Below, piece after piece: positions 35,716 through 45,460 of a stretch of 64,000 bases of DNA (position 1 is its first letter; the number at the start of each line of letters is the position of its first letter). A model generated the notes under the pieces. The model searched no databases. It saw only the letters and a program-made list of their open reading frames with translations, and was not told where the DNA came from. The stretch covers positions 366,308 through 430,307 of the forward strand of contig NZ_JAWUDN010000003.1 in the NCBI RefSeq assembly GCF_044430645.1. The letters run 5' to 3'. Both the position numbers and the translations under genes were made by a program. The stretch is from Ewingella allii. GTDB lineage: Bacteria; Pseudomonadota; Gammaproteobacteria; Enterobacterales; Enterobacteriaceae.

Positions 35716-36474
35716 ATGTCCCTCGAAAAGCAACAGATATCTGACGCGCCTTGCGCAATGCCACGCCATGTTGCCATTATTATGGATGGCAATGGTCGCT
35801 GGGCGAAACTTCAGGGGAAAATGCGCGTTTTTGGCCATAAAGCCGGTGTGAAATCCGTCCGTAAAGCAGTCAGTTTTGCGGCCAACCATCAGCTTAATGC
35901 GTTGACGCTTTATGCCTTTAGTAGTGAGAACTGGAACCGACCTGCTCAGGAAGTTTCAGCATTGATGGAGCTGTTCGTCCGTGCACTGGACAGCGAAGTT
36001 AAAAGTCTGCACAAACATAACGTCAGGCTAAAAATCATCGGTGATGTCAGCCGCTTTAGTGCGCGTCTGCAAGAAAGGATCCGTCGTTCAGAAACACTTA
36101 CAGAAAATAACGACGGCCTTACGCTTAACATCGCTGCTAATTACGGCGGTCGGTGGGATATTATCCAGAGCGTAAAAAAACTGGCGAGTCAAGTTGAAGC
36201 TGGTTCTTTGCAGGTTGAGCAAATTACAGAAGAAGCATTAAATAGCACTATCTGTATGAGCGAGTTGGCACCCGTCGATTTGGTGATCAGAACCGGTGGG
36301 GAACACCGTATTAGTAACTTTTTGCTGTGGCAAATCGCCTATGCAGAACTTTACTTTACCGATGTCCTCTGGCCTGATTTTGATGAAAACACCTTTGAAG
36401 GCGCGCTGAATGCTTTTGCACAACGCGAGCGTCGCTTCGGGGGCACTACACCTATTGGCGCCAATGCGTCCTAG
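35716..36474 (+). CDS. uppS: Undecaprenyl diphosphate synthase
   Basis: Cis-prenyltransferase that makes the C55 lipid carrier for peptidoglycan and O-antigen. The 252-residue product compares with 253 in E. coli. The catalytic aspartate is D24 in IIMDGNGRWAK. The C-terminal DLVIRTGGEHRISNFLLWQIAYAE holds the conserved Arg and Glu residues; one position there reads H where E. coli-type enzymes usually have L or Q (RTGGEHRISNF). cdsA starts nine bases after its stop. Confidence 0.97.
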   Translation: MSLEKQQISDAPCAMPRHVAIIMDGNGRWAKLQGKMRVFGHKAGVKSVRKAVSFAANHQLNALTLYAFSSENWNRPAQEVSALMELFVRALDSEVKSLHKHNVRLKIIGDVSRFSARLQERIRRSETLTENNDGLTLNIAANYGGRWDIIQSVKKLASQVEAGSLQVEQITEEALNSTICMSELAPVDLVIRTGGEHRISNFLLWQIAYAELYFTDVLWPDFDENTFEGALNAFAQRERRFGGTTPIGANAS

Positions 36475-36483
36475 GGAGAACTT

Positions 36484-37332
36484 TTGCTGAAGTATCGCAT
36501 CGCCACAGCGTTGATTTTGATCCCCATTGTTATCGCTGCACTGTTTATGCTGCCGCCTCTTGGTTTTGCCATTGTTGCGTTAGTCATCTGTATGTTGGCC
36601 GCGTGGGAGTGGGGGCAACTTTCAGGATTTAAGACTCGCAGTCAGCGCATTTGGCTGGCCGTGCTCTGTGGCTTTGTCCTTATTGCAATGATGCTGAGCA
36701 TGCCGGCTTATCGTCAGCCAATTAACCTCCCTCAAGTGAGCGGCTCATTATGGGCTTCCCTTATATGGTGGATTGCGGCCTTTGTTCTGGTTATTTTCTA
36801 CCCTAAATCTGCCTCATTTTGGCGCGGATCGCGCATATTACGTTTAGCCTTCGGTTTATTGACCATTGTTCCTTTCTTTTGGGGTATGGTGGCGCTGCGC
36901 CAGTACGGTTACGCTGAAAATCACCACACTGGAGCATGGTGGCTGCTGTATGTCATGCTGCTGGTCTGGGGCGCAGACTCTGGCGCTTACCTGTTTGGCA
37001 AACTGTTCGGCAAGCACAAGTTGGCGCCGAAAGTTTCCCCTGGTAAGACATGGGAAGGCGTCATCGGTGGTTTGGTCACTTCGGCCCTGATTTCCTGGTT
37101 GTTCGGGCGTTATGCGCCATTAAATGTTGTTCCTGCTACGCTGTTGGTGTGTTCAGTCATTGCTGCTCTGGCTTCGGTGCTGGGGGATTTAACTGAAAGC
37201 ATGTTTAAACGTGAAGCGGGTATAAAAGACAGTGGTAACTTGATACCGGGTCATGGTGGGATACTGGATCGTATCGATAGCCTGACTGCGGCTGTGCCGG
37301 TGTTTGCATGCTTAATGCTGCTGGTTTATTAA
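36484..37332 (+). CDS. cdsA: Phosphatidate cytidylyltransferase
   Basis: Inner-membrane enzyme that makes CDP-diacylglycerol, the branch point for phospholipids. 282 residues with about eight transmembrane helices. The family signature SMFKREAGIKDSGNLIPGHG, followed by GILDRID, lies at about 239-265. The start is TTG at 36484 with AGGGAGAA just upstream; the E. coli gene also begins MLKYR from a TTG codon. It is the second gene of uppS-cdsA-rseP-bamA. Confidence 0.97.
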   Translation: MLKYRIATALILIPIVIAALFMLPPLGFAIVALVICMLAAWEWGQLSGFKTRSQRIWLAVLCGFVLIAMMLSMPAYRQPINLPQVSGSLWASLIWWIAAFVLVIFYPKSASFWRGSRILRLAFGLLTIVPFFWGMVALRQYGYAENHHTGAWWLLYVMLLVWGADSGAYLFGKLFGKHKLAPKVSPGKTWEGVIGGLVTSALISWLFGRYAPLNVVPATLLVCSVIAALASVLGDLTESMFKREAGIKDSGNLIPGHGGILDRIDSLTAAVPVFACLMLLVY

Positions 37333-37373
37333 TCCGTCCGAGACGGGATGTCTTCTAAGGGATCGTTAGGAAT

Positions 37374-38729
37374 ATGATGAACATACTCTGGAGTTTGGCC
37401 GCCTTTATCGTTGCACTGGGGGTGCTAATCACCGTGCACGAATTTGGCCATTTCTGGGTTGCTCGTCGTTGTGGCGTTTATGTTCAGCGTTTCTCCGTGG
37501 GTTTTGGGCGCACTCTGTGGCGCCGCACGGATAAACACGGGACCGAGTACGTTCTCGCCGTCATTCCCCTTGGCGGTTACGTTAAGATGCTCGACGAGCG
37601 TAACGAAACCGTTCCTGACGAAATGCGCCACCAGTCTTTCAATAGTAAAACCGTTTGGCAGCGCGCCGCTATCATCAGCGCTGGGCCAATCGCTAACTTC
37701 ATTTTCGCCGTTTTTGCCTATTGGCTGGTGTTCATTATCGGCGTCCCAGCCGTGCGTCCGGTTGTTGGTGAAGTCACCCCACAATCCATCGCAGCGCAAT
37801 CGAATATTTCTCCCGGCATGGAACTTAAGTCAATCGATGGCATCGAAACGCCTGATTGGGATTCAGTTCGTTTGTCTTTAATCGGTGAGATCGGAAACAA
37901 TCAGACAACTTTAGGTGTCTCACAATTCGGTGGTTCTGAAGTTGTTGAGAAAAAATTAGATTTAACACAATGGCGGTTTGACCCCGAAAAGCAAGATCCC
38001 GTTGTCGCGCTGGGTATTATTCCTCGCGGCCCACAGATAGAATCTGTGCTCGCAGAAGTGCAAACCGATTCGGCAGCTCAGAAAGCCGGTTTGCAAGCTG
38101 GTGACAGGATCGTTAAAGTCGATGGTCAAGTTTTGGCGAATTGGCGTACTTTTGCCATGCAGGTTCGTGATAACCCGGGCAAACCTATCGCGTTAGAAGT
38201 TGAGCGCGCAGGTTCATCGGTTGATCTCACACTGACACCGGACTCCAAGTCGGTAGGCAAGGGGAAGGAACAAGGATTTGCCGGAGTGGTGCCCAAAGTT
38301 ATACCACTGCCTGATGAGTACAAAACTATCCGTCAGTATGGGCCGTTTGTTGCATTCTATGAGGCCGGGGATAAAACCTGGCAGCTGATGAAGCTCACGG
38401 TAAACATGCTGGGTAAGTTAATAACTGGCGACGTTAAGCTGAATAACCTGAGTGGTCCAATTTCAATCGCACAGGGAGCAGGAATGTCGGCGGAATATGG
38501 TTTAGTGTACTACCTGATGTTTTTGGCACTTATCAGTGTCAATCTCGGTATCGTGAACCTTTTTCCGTTGCCAGTGTTAGATGGTGGACACCTGGTGTTT
38601 TTAGCTATCGAGAAGCTAAAGGGTGGGCCAGTTTCCGAGCGAGTTCAAAACTTCAGTTACCGTATCGGCGCGATAGTGCTGGTGATGGTAATGGGGCTTG
38701 CACTTTTCAATGATTTCTCCCGTCTTTAA
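37374..38729 (+). CDS. rseP: Site-2 protease RseP (regulator of sigma E)
   Basis: Inner-membrane zinc metalloprotease that cuts RseA after DegS and also removes leftover signal peptides. 451 residues (450 in E. coli). The zinc motif HEFGH is at H22-E23-H26, and the third ligand is D403 in NLFPLPVLDGGH. Two PDZ domains lie at about 115-220 and 222-310. A second ATG three bases downstream could also serve as the start. It lies upstream of bamA, whose expression belongs to the same envelope stress response. Confidence 0.98.
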   Translation: MMNILWSLAAFIVALGVLITVHEFGHFWVARRCGVYVQRFSVGFGRTLWRRTDKHGTEYVLAVIPLGGYVKMLDERNETVPDEMRHQSFNSKTVWQRAAIISAGPIANFIFAVFAYWLVFIIGVPAVRPVVGEVTPQSIAAQSNISPGMELKSIDGIETPDWDSVRLSLIGEIGNNQTTLGVSQFGGSEVVEKKLDLTQWRFDPEKQDPVVALGIIPRGPQIESVLAEVQTDSAAQKAGLQAGDRIVKVDGQVLANWRTFAMQVRDNPGKPIALEVERAGSSVDLTLTPDSKSVGKGKEQGFAGVVPKVIPLPDEYKTIRQYGPFVAFYEAGDKTWQLMKLTVNMLGKLITGDVKLNNLSGPISIAQGAGMSAEYGLVYYLMFLALISVNLGIVNLFPLPVLDGGHLVFLAIEKLKGGPVSERVQNFSYRIGAIVLVMVMGLALFNDFSRL

Positions 38730-38765
38730 GGCTGGGGATTAGGTTAGGAAGAACGCATAACAACG

Positions 38766-41192
38766 ATGGCGATCAAAAAGTTGCTCATAGCGTCGCTGCT
38801 GTTTGGCAGCGCCACCGTATACGGTGCAGATGGTTTCGTGGTGAAAGACATTCATTTCGAAGGCCTGCAGCGAGTTGCCGTCGGTGCGGCGTTACTCAAT
38901 ATGCCGGTTCGCGTTGGTGATACCATCACCGACGACGACATCAGTAATACTATTCGCGCATTGTTTGCCACTGGCAACTTTGAGGACGTTCGCGTTCTGC
39001 GTGATGGTGATACCTTGATTGTTCAGGTCAAAGAGCGTCCTACAATCGCCAGCATCACTTTCTCAGGTAATAAATCTGTGAAAGACGACATGCTGAAAGA
39101 AAACCTGGAAGCCTCTGGTGTCCGGGTTGGCGAAGCGCTTGATCGAACAACATTAACCAGCATCGAGAAAGGTCTCGAAGATTTCTACTACAGCGTCGGT
39201 AAATACAGCGCGTCCGTGAAGGCTGTTGTTACGCCTTTACCGCGTAACCGCGTTGATTTGAAATTGGTCTTCACCGAAGGTGTTTCTGCAAAAATTCAGC
39301 AGATCAACATCGTGGGTAACCACGCGTTCAGCACGGATGAGCTTATTGCTCGTTTCCAGCTGCGTGACGAGGTGCCATGGTGGAACGTGGTGGGCGATCG
39401 CAAATACCAGAAACAAAAATTGGCGGGTGACCTCGAAACCCTGCGCAGCTTCTATCTGGATCGCGGTTACGCCCGTTTCAACATCGATTCAACTCAGGTC
39501 AGCCTGACGCCAGATAAAAAAGGCATTTATATTACCCTTAACATCACTGAAGGCGATCAGTACAAGCTTTCAGGCGTTGAAGTTAACGGCAATATGGCCG
39601 GCCACTCTGCCGAAGTTGAAAGCCTGACCAAGATCGACAAAGGCGAGCTGTATAATGGCGCGAAAGTCACCAAAATGGAAAACGACATCAAGCAGATGTT
39701 GGGCCGTTATGGTTACGCTTATCCGCGCGTACAGACTCAGCCTGAAATCAATGATGCCGACAAAACCGTTAAGCTGCACGTTAGCGTAGACGCGGGTAAC
39801 CGTTTCTATGTACGTCACATTCGCTTCGAAGGCAACGACACCAGTAAAGACAGCGTCTTGCGCCGTGAAATGCGTCAGATGGAAGGTGCGTGGCTGGGTA
39901 ATGATCTGGTTGATAAAGGCAAAGAGCGTCTTAACCGTCTAGGCTATTTCGATACCGTTGATGTTGATACTCAGCGCGTACCGGGTACCCCAGATCAGGT
40001 CGACGTGGTCTATAAAGTTAAAGAGCGTAACACCGGTACCTTTAACTTTGGCGTAGGCTACGGCACCGAGAGTGGCGTGAGCTTCCAGGTCGGTGTTCAA
40101 CAAGATAACTGGTTAGGTTCTGGTTATTCTGTTGGGATCAGCGGAACTAAAAACGATTATCAGACGTATACAGAATTCACGGTTACCGACCCTTACTTCA
40201 CCGTCGACGGTGTGAGCTTGGGCGGTCGTATCTTCTATAACGACTTTAAAGCTGATAACGCCGACCTGTCTGACTATACCAACAAGAGTTATGGCATAGG
40301 CAGTACGCTCGGCTTCCCAGTCAATGAAAACAACTCATTGCGTCTGGGCCTGGATTACGTACATAACGACCTGTCCAATATGGAACCGCAGGTAAGTATG
40401 TTCCGTTACCTGAACTCTGTGGGTATCAACCCGCCAGTCACCGTGGGTACAGATACCACGTCTGATGCAGACTTCAGCGCGAACGACTTCTTTGCGAACT
40501 TGGGTTGGGGCTACAACGACCTTGACCGTGGGTACTTCCCGACTTCAGGTACCAAAGCTAGCCTGAACGGCAAAGTGACAGTGCCTGGCTCGGATAACGA
40601 GTACTACAAGATTACGTTCGACTCAACGACGTACTTCCCTCTGAGCGAAAACCGTCAGTGGGTATTACTGGGTCGTGCTCGCGCGGGTTATGCAGATGGT
40701 ATCGGCGGGAAAGAAGTACCGTTCTACGATAACTTCTACGCGGGTGGCTCAAGCAGCGTCCGTGGTTTCCGTTCGAATACTATCGGTCCTAAAGCGGCAT
40801 ACTATAACTGTGCTGCGGGTAGCACCTCTTACAGCAACTGTGCTGTAAACAACTCTGACGATGCTGTCGGCGGTAACGCCATGGCCGTGTTAAGTGCTGA
40901 GTTGGTCGTGCCTACACCGTTTATCAGTGAGAAATATTCAAACTCAGTGCGTACTTCTGTGTTTGTTGATGGCGGTACTGTTTGGGATACCAATTGGAAG
41001 AACACTGCGCAAACTGAAGCTGCAGGCGTTCCTGATTACAGTGATCCGAACAACTTCCGTGTTTCTTCAGGTCTGGCGTTGCAATGGCAGTCTCCATTAG
41101 GGCCATTGGTGTTCTCTTACGCACGACCAATCAAAGATTACGATGGTGATAAAGCGGAACAGTTCCAATTTAACATCGGTAAAACGTGGTAA
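38766..41192 (+). CDS. bamA: Outer membrane protein assembly factor BamA
   Basis: Central beta-barrel of the BAM complex that inserts outer-membrane proteins. 808 residues (810 in E. coli). A Sec signal peptide ends at VYG-AD near residue 20. Five POTRA domains follow to about residue 420, then the 16-strand barrel. The conserved loop-6 motif SSSVRGF is present, and the protein ends FNIGKTW with the terminal aromatic expected of a barrel. The extracellular loop around YNCAAGSTSYSNC contains a cysteine pair, as in E. coli. skp follows after 150 bases. Confidence 0.99.
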   Translation: MAIKKLLIASLLFGSATVYGADGFVVKDIHFEGLQRVAVGAALLNMPVRVGDTITDDDISNTIRALFATGNFEDVRVLRDGDTLIVQVKERPTIASITFSGNKSVKDDMLKENLEASGVRVGEALDRTTLTSIEKGLEDFYYSVGKYSASVKAVVTPLPRNRVDLKLVFTEGVSAKIQQINIVGNHAFSTDELIARFQLRDEVPWWNVVGDRKYQKQKLAGDLETLRSFYLDRGYARFNIDSTQVSLTPDKKGIYITLNITEGDQYKLSGVEVNGNMAGHSAEVESLTKIDKGELYNGAKVTKMENDIKQMLGRYGYAYPRVQTQPEINDADKTVKLHVSVDAGNRFYVRHIRFEGNDTSKDSVLRREMRQMEGAWLGNDLVDKGKERLNRLGYFDTVDVDTQRVPGTPDQVDVVYKVKERNTGTFNFGVGYGTESGVSFQVGVQQDNWLGSGYSVGISGTKNDYQTYTEFTVTDPYFTVDGVSLGGRIFYNDFKADNADLSDYTNKSYGIGSTLGFPVNENNSLRLGLDYVHNDLSNMEPQVSMFRYLNSVGINPPVTVGTDTTSDADFSANDFFANLGWGYNDLDRGYFPTSGTKASLNGKVTVPGSDNEYYKITFDSTTYFPLSENRQWVLLGRARAGYADGIGGKEVPFYDNFYAGGSSSVRGFRSNTIGPKAAYYNCAAGSTSYSNCAVNNSDDAVGGNAMAVLSAELVVPTPFISEKYSNSVRTSVFVDGGTVWDTNWKNTAQTEAAGVPDYSDPNNFRVSSGLALQWQSPLGPLVFSYARPIKDYDGDKAEQFQFNIGKTW

Positions 41193-41246
41193 CACATTCG
41201 TGGCTCTCAATGCTATGAGGGCTACAATGTTTGAGTTTTTATCAGC

Positions 41247-41277
41247 TCACGGGCAAAACGCCCGTGAAGTTGTTTTA
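41247..41277 (+). terminator. Possible attenuator between bamA and skp
   Basis: TCACGGGC/GCCCGTGA (41247-41267) with loop AAAAC, followed by AGTTGTTTTA. The tail is not a clean T run, so partial readthrough to skp is likely. Confidence 0.5.
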
Positions 41278-41342
41278 TAAACTCATTCTTATTGTGTAAT
41301 TATCGTGCCATATGGCACAACGGGTGATGGAAGGAGTTTATA

Positions 41343-41840
41343 GTGAAAAAGTGGTTATATGCCGCCGGCCTCGGTTTAGTTATGGCTTCTTCAGTAAGCG
41401 TCCAAGCTGCTGACAAAATTGCTGTTGTTAACGTTCAGAGCATCTTCCAACAAATGCCAGCACGTGATGCTGTTGCAAAACAGTTGGAAAACGAGTTCAA
41501 AGGCCGTGCAACTCAGTTGCAAGCTCAAGAACGTGATCTGCAGACTAAAATGCAGAGACTGCAGCGTGATGGCTCTACCATGAAAGCCAGCGATCGCAGC
41601 AAGCTTGAAAAAGACGTTATGGCTCAGCGCGAAGATTTCTCTACAAAAGCTCAGGCTTTTGAACAAGATAACCGTCGCCGTCAGGCTGAAGAACGTAACA
41701 AAATCCTGAGCCGTATCCAGGATGCAGTGAAGTCTGTTGCTAGCAAACAAGGTTATGACATCGTTGTTGATGCTAACGCTGTTGCTTACGCAAGCAATGA
41801 AAAAGACATTACTGCTGATGTGCTGAAACAGGTTAAATAA
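41343..41840 (+). CDS. skp: Periplasmic chaperone Skp
   Basis: Trimeric periplasmic holdase for unfolded outer-membrane proteins. 165 residues (161 in E. coli). The Sec signal peptide ends near VQA-AD at residue 22. The rest is the short beta core (KIAVVNVQSIFQQMP) and two long charged helices (about 45-140) that form the tentacles. AAGGAG lies before ATG 41343. lpxD begins two bases after the stop. Confidence 0.98.
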   Translation: MKKWLYAAGLGLVMASSVSVQAADKIAVVNVQSIFQQMPARDAVAKQLENEFKGRATQLQAQERDLQTKMQRLQRDGSTMKASDRSKLEKDVMAQREDFSTKAQAFEQDNRRRQAEERNKILSRIQDAVKSVASKQGYDIVVDANAVAYASNEKDITADVLKQVK

Positions 41841-41842
41841 AC

Positions 41843-42865
41843 ATGTCTTCAATTCGACTGGCTGATCTCGCACAGCAGTTGGATGCACAATTGCACGGTG
41901 ATGGCGATATCGTCATCACCGGCATTGCTTCAATGCATTCCGCGCACTCTGAGCAAATCACGTTTTTATCAAACAGCCGTTACCGTGAACAGTTAGCTAC
42001 CTGCGCCGCAGGGGCTGTAGTGTTGACGGAAGCGGATCTGCCGTTTTGCCGCACAGCGGCATTAGTGGTTAAAAACCCATACCTGACTTATGCCCGTATG
42101 GCGCAATTGTTAGATACCACTCCAGCGCCAGCTTCGGACATTGCCGCCAGCGCGGTTATCTCCGACACCGCCATCTTGGGCAACAACGTTTCCGTTGGCG
42201 CCAATGCGGTGATCGAGTCAGGTGTTGTGCTTGGTGACAATGTTGTCATTGGGGCTGGCTGTTTCATTGGTAAGAATGCAAAAATAGGCGCTGGCACCAA
42301 AATTTGGGCCAATGTCTCTATTTACCATCGTGTGGAAATTGGCGAATCGTGCTTGATTCAGTCTGGTACCGTGATTGGTGCTGACGGCTTCGGCTATGCT
42401 AACGACCGTGGTAACTGGGTCAAAATTCCTCAGCTGGGTACCGTGCTGATTGGCGATCGCGTAGAGATCGGTGCTTGCACCACGATTGACCGCGGCGCTC
42501 TGGACGACACCATCATCGGCAATGGCGTTATCATTGATAATCAATGTCAGATTGCGCACAACGTCGTGATTGGAGACAATACGGCGGTTGCAGGTGGAGT
42601 GATTATGGCCGGTAGTCTGAAAATTGGCCGTTACTGCCAAATCGGCGGCGCCAGTGTTATCAACGGCCATATGGAAATTTGTGATAAGGCTGTAGTGACT
42701 GGAATGGGAATGGTGATGCGACCAATCACCGAACCTGGGGTATACTCCTCCGGTATTCCGTTACAGCCCAATAAAGTGTGGCGTAAAACCGCTGCGTTGG
42801 TAATGAATATCGATGAGATGAATAAGCGCTTAAAAGCTGTCGAGCGTAAAATCGAAGAAGACTAA
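41843..42865 (+). CDS. lpxD: UDP-3-O-(3-hydroxymyristoyl)glucosamine N-acyltransferase
   Basis: Third step of lipid A synthesis; adds the N-linked 3-hydroxyacyl chain from acyl-ACP. 340 residues (341 in E. coli). The N-terminal uridine-binding domain (about 1-100) is followed by a left-handed beta-helix of hexapeptide repeats (about 105-300). The catalytic histidine is H239 in CQIAHNVVIGD. The C-terminal helix (about 315-340) contacts ACP. It precedes fabZ by 149 bases. Confidence 0.98.
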   Translation: MSSIRLADLAQQLDAQLHGDGDIVITGIASMHSAHSEQITFLSNSRYREQLATCAAGAVVLTEADLPFCRTAALVVKNPYLTYARMAQLLDTTPAPASDIAASAVISDTAILGNNVSVGANAVIESGVVLGDNVVIGAGCFIGKNAKIGAGTKIWANVSIYHRVEIGESCLIQSGTVIGADGFGYANDRGNWVKIPQLGTVLIGDRVEIGACTTIDRGALDDTIIGNGVIIDNQCQIAHNVVIGDNTAVAGGVIMAGSLKIGRYCQIGGASVINGHMEICDKAVVTGMGMVMRPITEPGVYSSGIPLQPNKVWRKTAALVMNIDEMNKRLKAVERKIEED

Positions 42866-43014
42866 ATTACCGACTACTGTGTTGCTGGAAATTGGCAGTG
42901 GATGCCACCTTCCGGCGGCACTCGTTTCTATTTGCGGCCTGCCTAATGATCTTCTTTGGGGATCAAGCAGGCCGTGTTATTGATGCCATCAGTTTTTTAG
43001 ACAGGAAGAGTATT

Positions 43015-43470
43015 TTGACAACTGACACTCATACTCTGCGTATTGAAGAGATATTGGATCTGCTGCCACACCGTTATCCGTTCTTGCTGGTTGACCGCGT
43101 GTTGGATTTTGAAAAAGGGAAGTTTTTACGTGCAGTGAAAAACGTTTCTTTCAACGAACCGTTCTTCCAGGGCCACTTCCCGGGTAAGCCTATCTTCCCA
43201 GGCGTATTGATTCTTGAAGCGATGGCGCAGGCCACCGGCATTCTTGCCTTCAAAAGCGTAGGTAAATTAGAGCCAGGCGAGCTGTATTATTTTGCTGCTA
43301 TTGATGACGCACGATTCAAACGTCCTGTGTTGCCAGGCGACCAGATGATTCTGGAAGTTGAATTCATTAAAGAGCGTCGTGGCGTTGCTCGTTTTAAAGG
43401 TGTCGCAAAGGTAGATGGCGAGATTGCTTGCGAGGCATCAATGATGTGCGCCCGTCGCCGGGAGTCTTAA
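43015..43470 (+). CDS. fabZ: 3-hydroxyacyl-[acyl-carrier-protein] dehydratase FabZ
   Basis: Dehydratase of fatty-acid elongation with a hot-dog fold. I start at TTG 43015 with AGGAAGAG five bases upstream, giving 151 residues exactly as in E. coli, where the gene also starts with TTG (MTTNTHTL against MTTDTHTL here). The frame is open for 41 codons upstream, to 42892, but that part has no family similarity. The catalytic histidine is H54 in FFQGHFPGKPIFPGV. lpxA follows three bases after the stop. Confidence 0.97.
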   Translation: MTTDTHTLRIEEILDLLPHRYPFLLVDRVLDFEKGKFLRAVKNVSFNEPFFQGHFPGKPIFPGVLILEAMAQATGILAFKSVGKLEPGELYYFAAIDDARFKRPVLPGDQMILEVEFIKERRGVARFKGVAKVDGEIACEASMMCARRRES

Positions 43471-43473
43471 TTA

Positions 43474-44262
43474 ATGATTGATAAAACCGCCTTTATTCAC
43501 CCAAGCTCTGTTGTCGAAGACGGTGCCATTATCGGTGCTGGTGTTCGAATCGGTCCTTTTTGTTATGTCGGATCTGACGTTGAGATTGGCGAAGGTACTG
43601 AGCTTAAATCACACGTTGTTCTTAATGGCGTGACCAAAATTGGTCGCGACAACCGTATTTTTCAGTTCGTTACTATTGGTGAAATTAACCAAGATCTGAA
43701 ATATGCGGGAGAACCGACACGCGTTGAAGTTGGCGATCGCAACAGTATTCGTGAGAGCGTGACCATTCACCGTGGTACCGTTCAGGGCGGTGGATTAACA
43801 AAAGTGGGTAGCGATAACCTGTTGATGGTTAACGCGCATATTGCCCACGATTGCGTTATCGGCAATCGCGTTATTCTGGCGAATAACGCGACCCTTGGTG
43901 GTCACGTTGAGATTGACGACCACGCCATCATTGGTGGTATGACTGCCATTCATCAGTTCTGCGTTATTGGTGCTCACGTGATGGTTGGCGGCTGCTCTGG
44001 CGTTGCTCAGGACGTTCCACCTTTCGTGATTGCTCAGGGAAACCACGCCACGCCATTTGGTATTAATATCGAAGGCTTGAAGCGTCGTGGTTTTGACAAA
44101 TCTTCATTGCACGCTATCCGTAATGCCTACAAGTTATTGTATCGCAGCGGAAAAACGCTGGAAGAAGCGCAACCTGAAATCGCCGAAATTGCAGCAGAGT
44201 TCCCGGCGGTTAAACCGTTCAGCGATTTCTTCGCGCGCTCCACGCGCGGCATCATTCGCTAA
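43474..44262 (+). CDS. lpxA: UDP-N-acetylglucosamine acyltransferase
   Basis: First step of lipid A synthesis; O-acylates UDP-GlcNAc. 262 residues, equal to E. coli. The left-handed beta-helix of hexapeptide repeats spans about 1-190 and the C-terminal helices about 200-262. The catalytic base is H125 in HIAHDCVIGN. It shares the substrate pool with FabZ, and the tight fabZ-lpxA spacing fits coupled control of fatty acid and lipid A synthesis. Confidence 0.99.
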   Translation: MIDKTAFIHPSSVVEDGAIIGAGVRIGPFCYVGSDVEIGEGTELKSHVVLNGVTKIGRDNRIFQFVTIGEINQDLKYAGEPTRVEVGDRNSIRESVTIHRGTVQGGGLTKVGSDNLLMVNAHIAHDCVIGNRVILANNATLGGHVEIDDHAIIGGMTAIHQFCVIGAHVMVGGCSGVAQDVPPFVIAQGNHATPFGINIEGLKRRGFDKSSLHAIRNAYKLLYRSGKTLEEAQPEIAEIAAEFPAVKPFSDFFARSTRGIIR

Positions 44263-44311
44263 GGGGCTAACCCTCTGGTAAACCTGTAATTTGGCAAATA
44301 AGCGGTAAAAA

Positions 44312-45460
44312 ATGCAAAAGCCTGTTCTGACTATTGGCCTGGTGGCCGGTGAAACATCCGGCGATATTCTTGGTGCTGGTTTAATTCGCGCTCTAAGAAA
44401 ACACCATCCTGATGCGCGCTTCGTGGGAGTTGCTGGCCCACTGATGCAAGCTGAGGGATGCGAAGCCTGGTACGAAATGGAAGAGCTGGCTGTCATGGGC
44501 GTGGTGGAAGTTCTCGAACGTCTGCCACGCCTGTTGAAAATCCGCAAAGACCTGACTCAGCGTTTTAGCGAGTTGCAGCCCGATGTCTTCGTGGGCATTG
44601 ACGCGCCTGACTTCAACATCACCCTCGAAGGTCGTCTCAAGCAGCGCGGTATTCGCACCATTCACTATGTCAGCCCTTCAGTCTGGGCCTGGCGTCAAAA
44701 GCGTGTTTTCAAAATAGGTAAAGCGACCGATATGGTGCTGGCTTTCCTGCCTTTTGAAAAAGCGTTTTACGATAAATTCAACGTTCCTTGCCGGTTTATC
44801 GGCCACACCATGGCGGATTCCATGCCGCTGCATCCTGACAAACCTGCGGCGCGCGCGCGGCTAGGCATTCCCGATGGCGTTCATTGTCTGGCTTTGCTGC
44901 CGGGCAGTCGCCACGCGGAAGTCGAAATGCTGAGTGCCGATTTTCTGAAAACCGCACTCCAACTGCGACAGACGTACCCTGATTTGCACATCGTGGTTCC
45001 TTTGGTCAACGCCAAGCGCCGCGAGCAGTTTGAACGCATTAAGGCTGAGATTGCCCCTGATTTGCCGGCGCACCTGCTCGACGGTCAGGCGCGAGACGCC
45101 ATGATCGCCAGCGATGCGGCGTTGCTGGCTTCCGGCACGGCGGCGCTGGAATGCATGTTGGCGAAATGCCCGATGGTTGTCGGTTATCGCATGAAGCCTT
45201 TCACCTACTGGCTGGCTGAGCGTCTGGTTAAAACGCCTTACGTTTCATTGCCAAACCTGCTGGCGGGGCGCGAAATCGTCAAAGAACTGCTGCAGACCGA
45301 ATGTGTGCCGGAAAAACTCTCTGCCGCTCTCTTGCCTTTATTGGCTGGTGGAGAAGAGAGCCATCAGTTGCAGGAAACTTTCCTGGCGCTGCACGAAAGC
45401 ATTCGCTGGGATGCCGATGAGCAGGCCGCGCAGGCCGTGATGGAGTTGGCAAATCGATGA
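44312..45460 (+). CDS. lpxB: Lipid-A-disaccharide synthase
   Basis: Family GT19 glycosyltransferase that joins UDP-2,3-diacylglucosamine and lipid X. 382 residues, equal to E. coli. GEASGDILGAGL-type N-terminus (here GETSGDILGAGLIRAL), YVSPSVWAWRQKR (about 110-122) and LALLPGSRHAEV (about 190-201) are the family stretches. Its stop overlaps the rnhB start as ATGA. Confidence 0.98.
   Translation: MQKPVLTIGLVAGETSGDILGAGLIRALRKHHPDARFVGVAGPLMQAEGCEAWYEMEELAVMGVVEVLERLPRLLKIRKDLTQRFSELQPDVFVGIDAPDFNITLEGRLKQRGIRTIHYVSPSVWAWRQKRVFKIGKATDMVLAFLPFEKAFYDKFNVPCRFIGHTMADSMPLHPDKPAARARLGIPDGVHCLALLPGSRHAEVEMLSADFLKTALQLRQTYPDLHIVVPLVNAKRREQFERIKAEIAPDLPAHLLDGQARDAMIASDAALLASGTAALECMLAKCPMVVGYRMKPFTYWLAERLVKTPYVSLPNLLAGREIVKELLQTECVPEKLSAALLPLLAGGEESHQLQETFLALHESIRWDADEQAAQAVMELANR

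Noticed and set aside
37819..37850. GGAACTT inside rseP as a sigma-E -35 element for bamA/skp
   Set aside because: No matching sigma-E -10 (TCTGA-like) occurs at the required spacing downstream.
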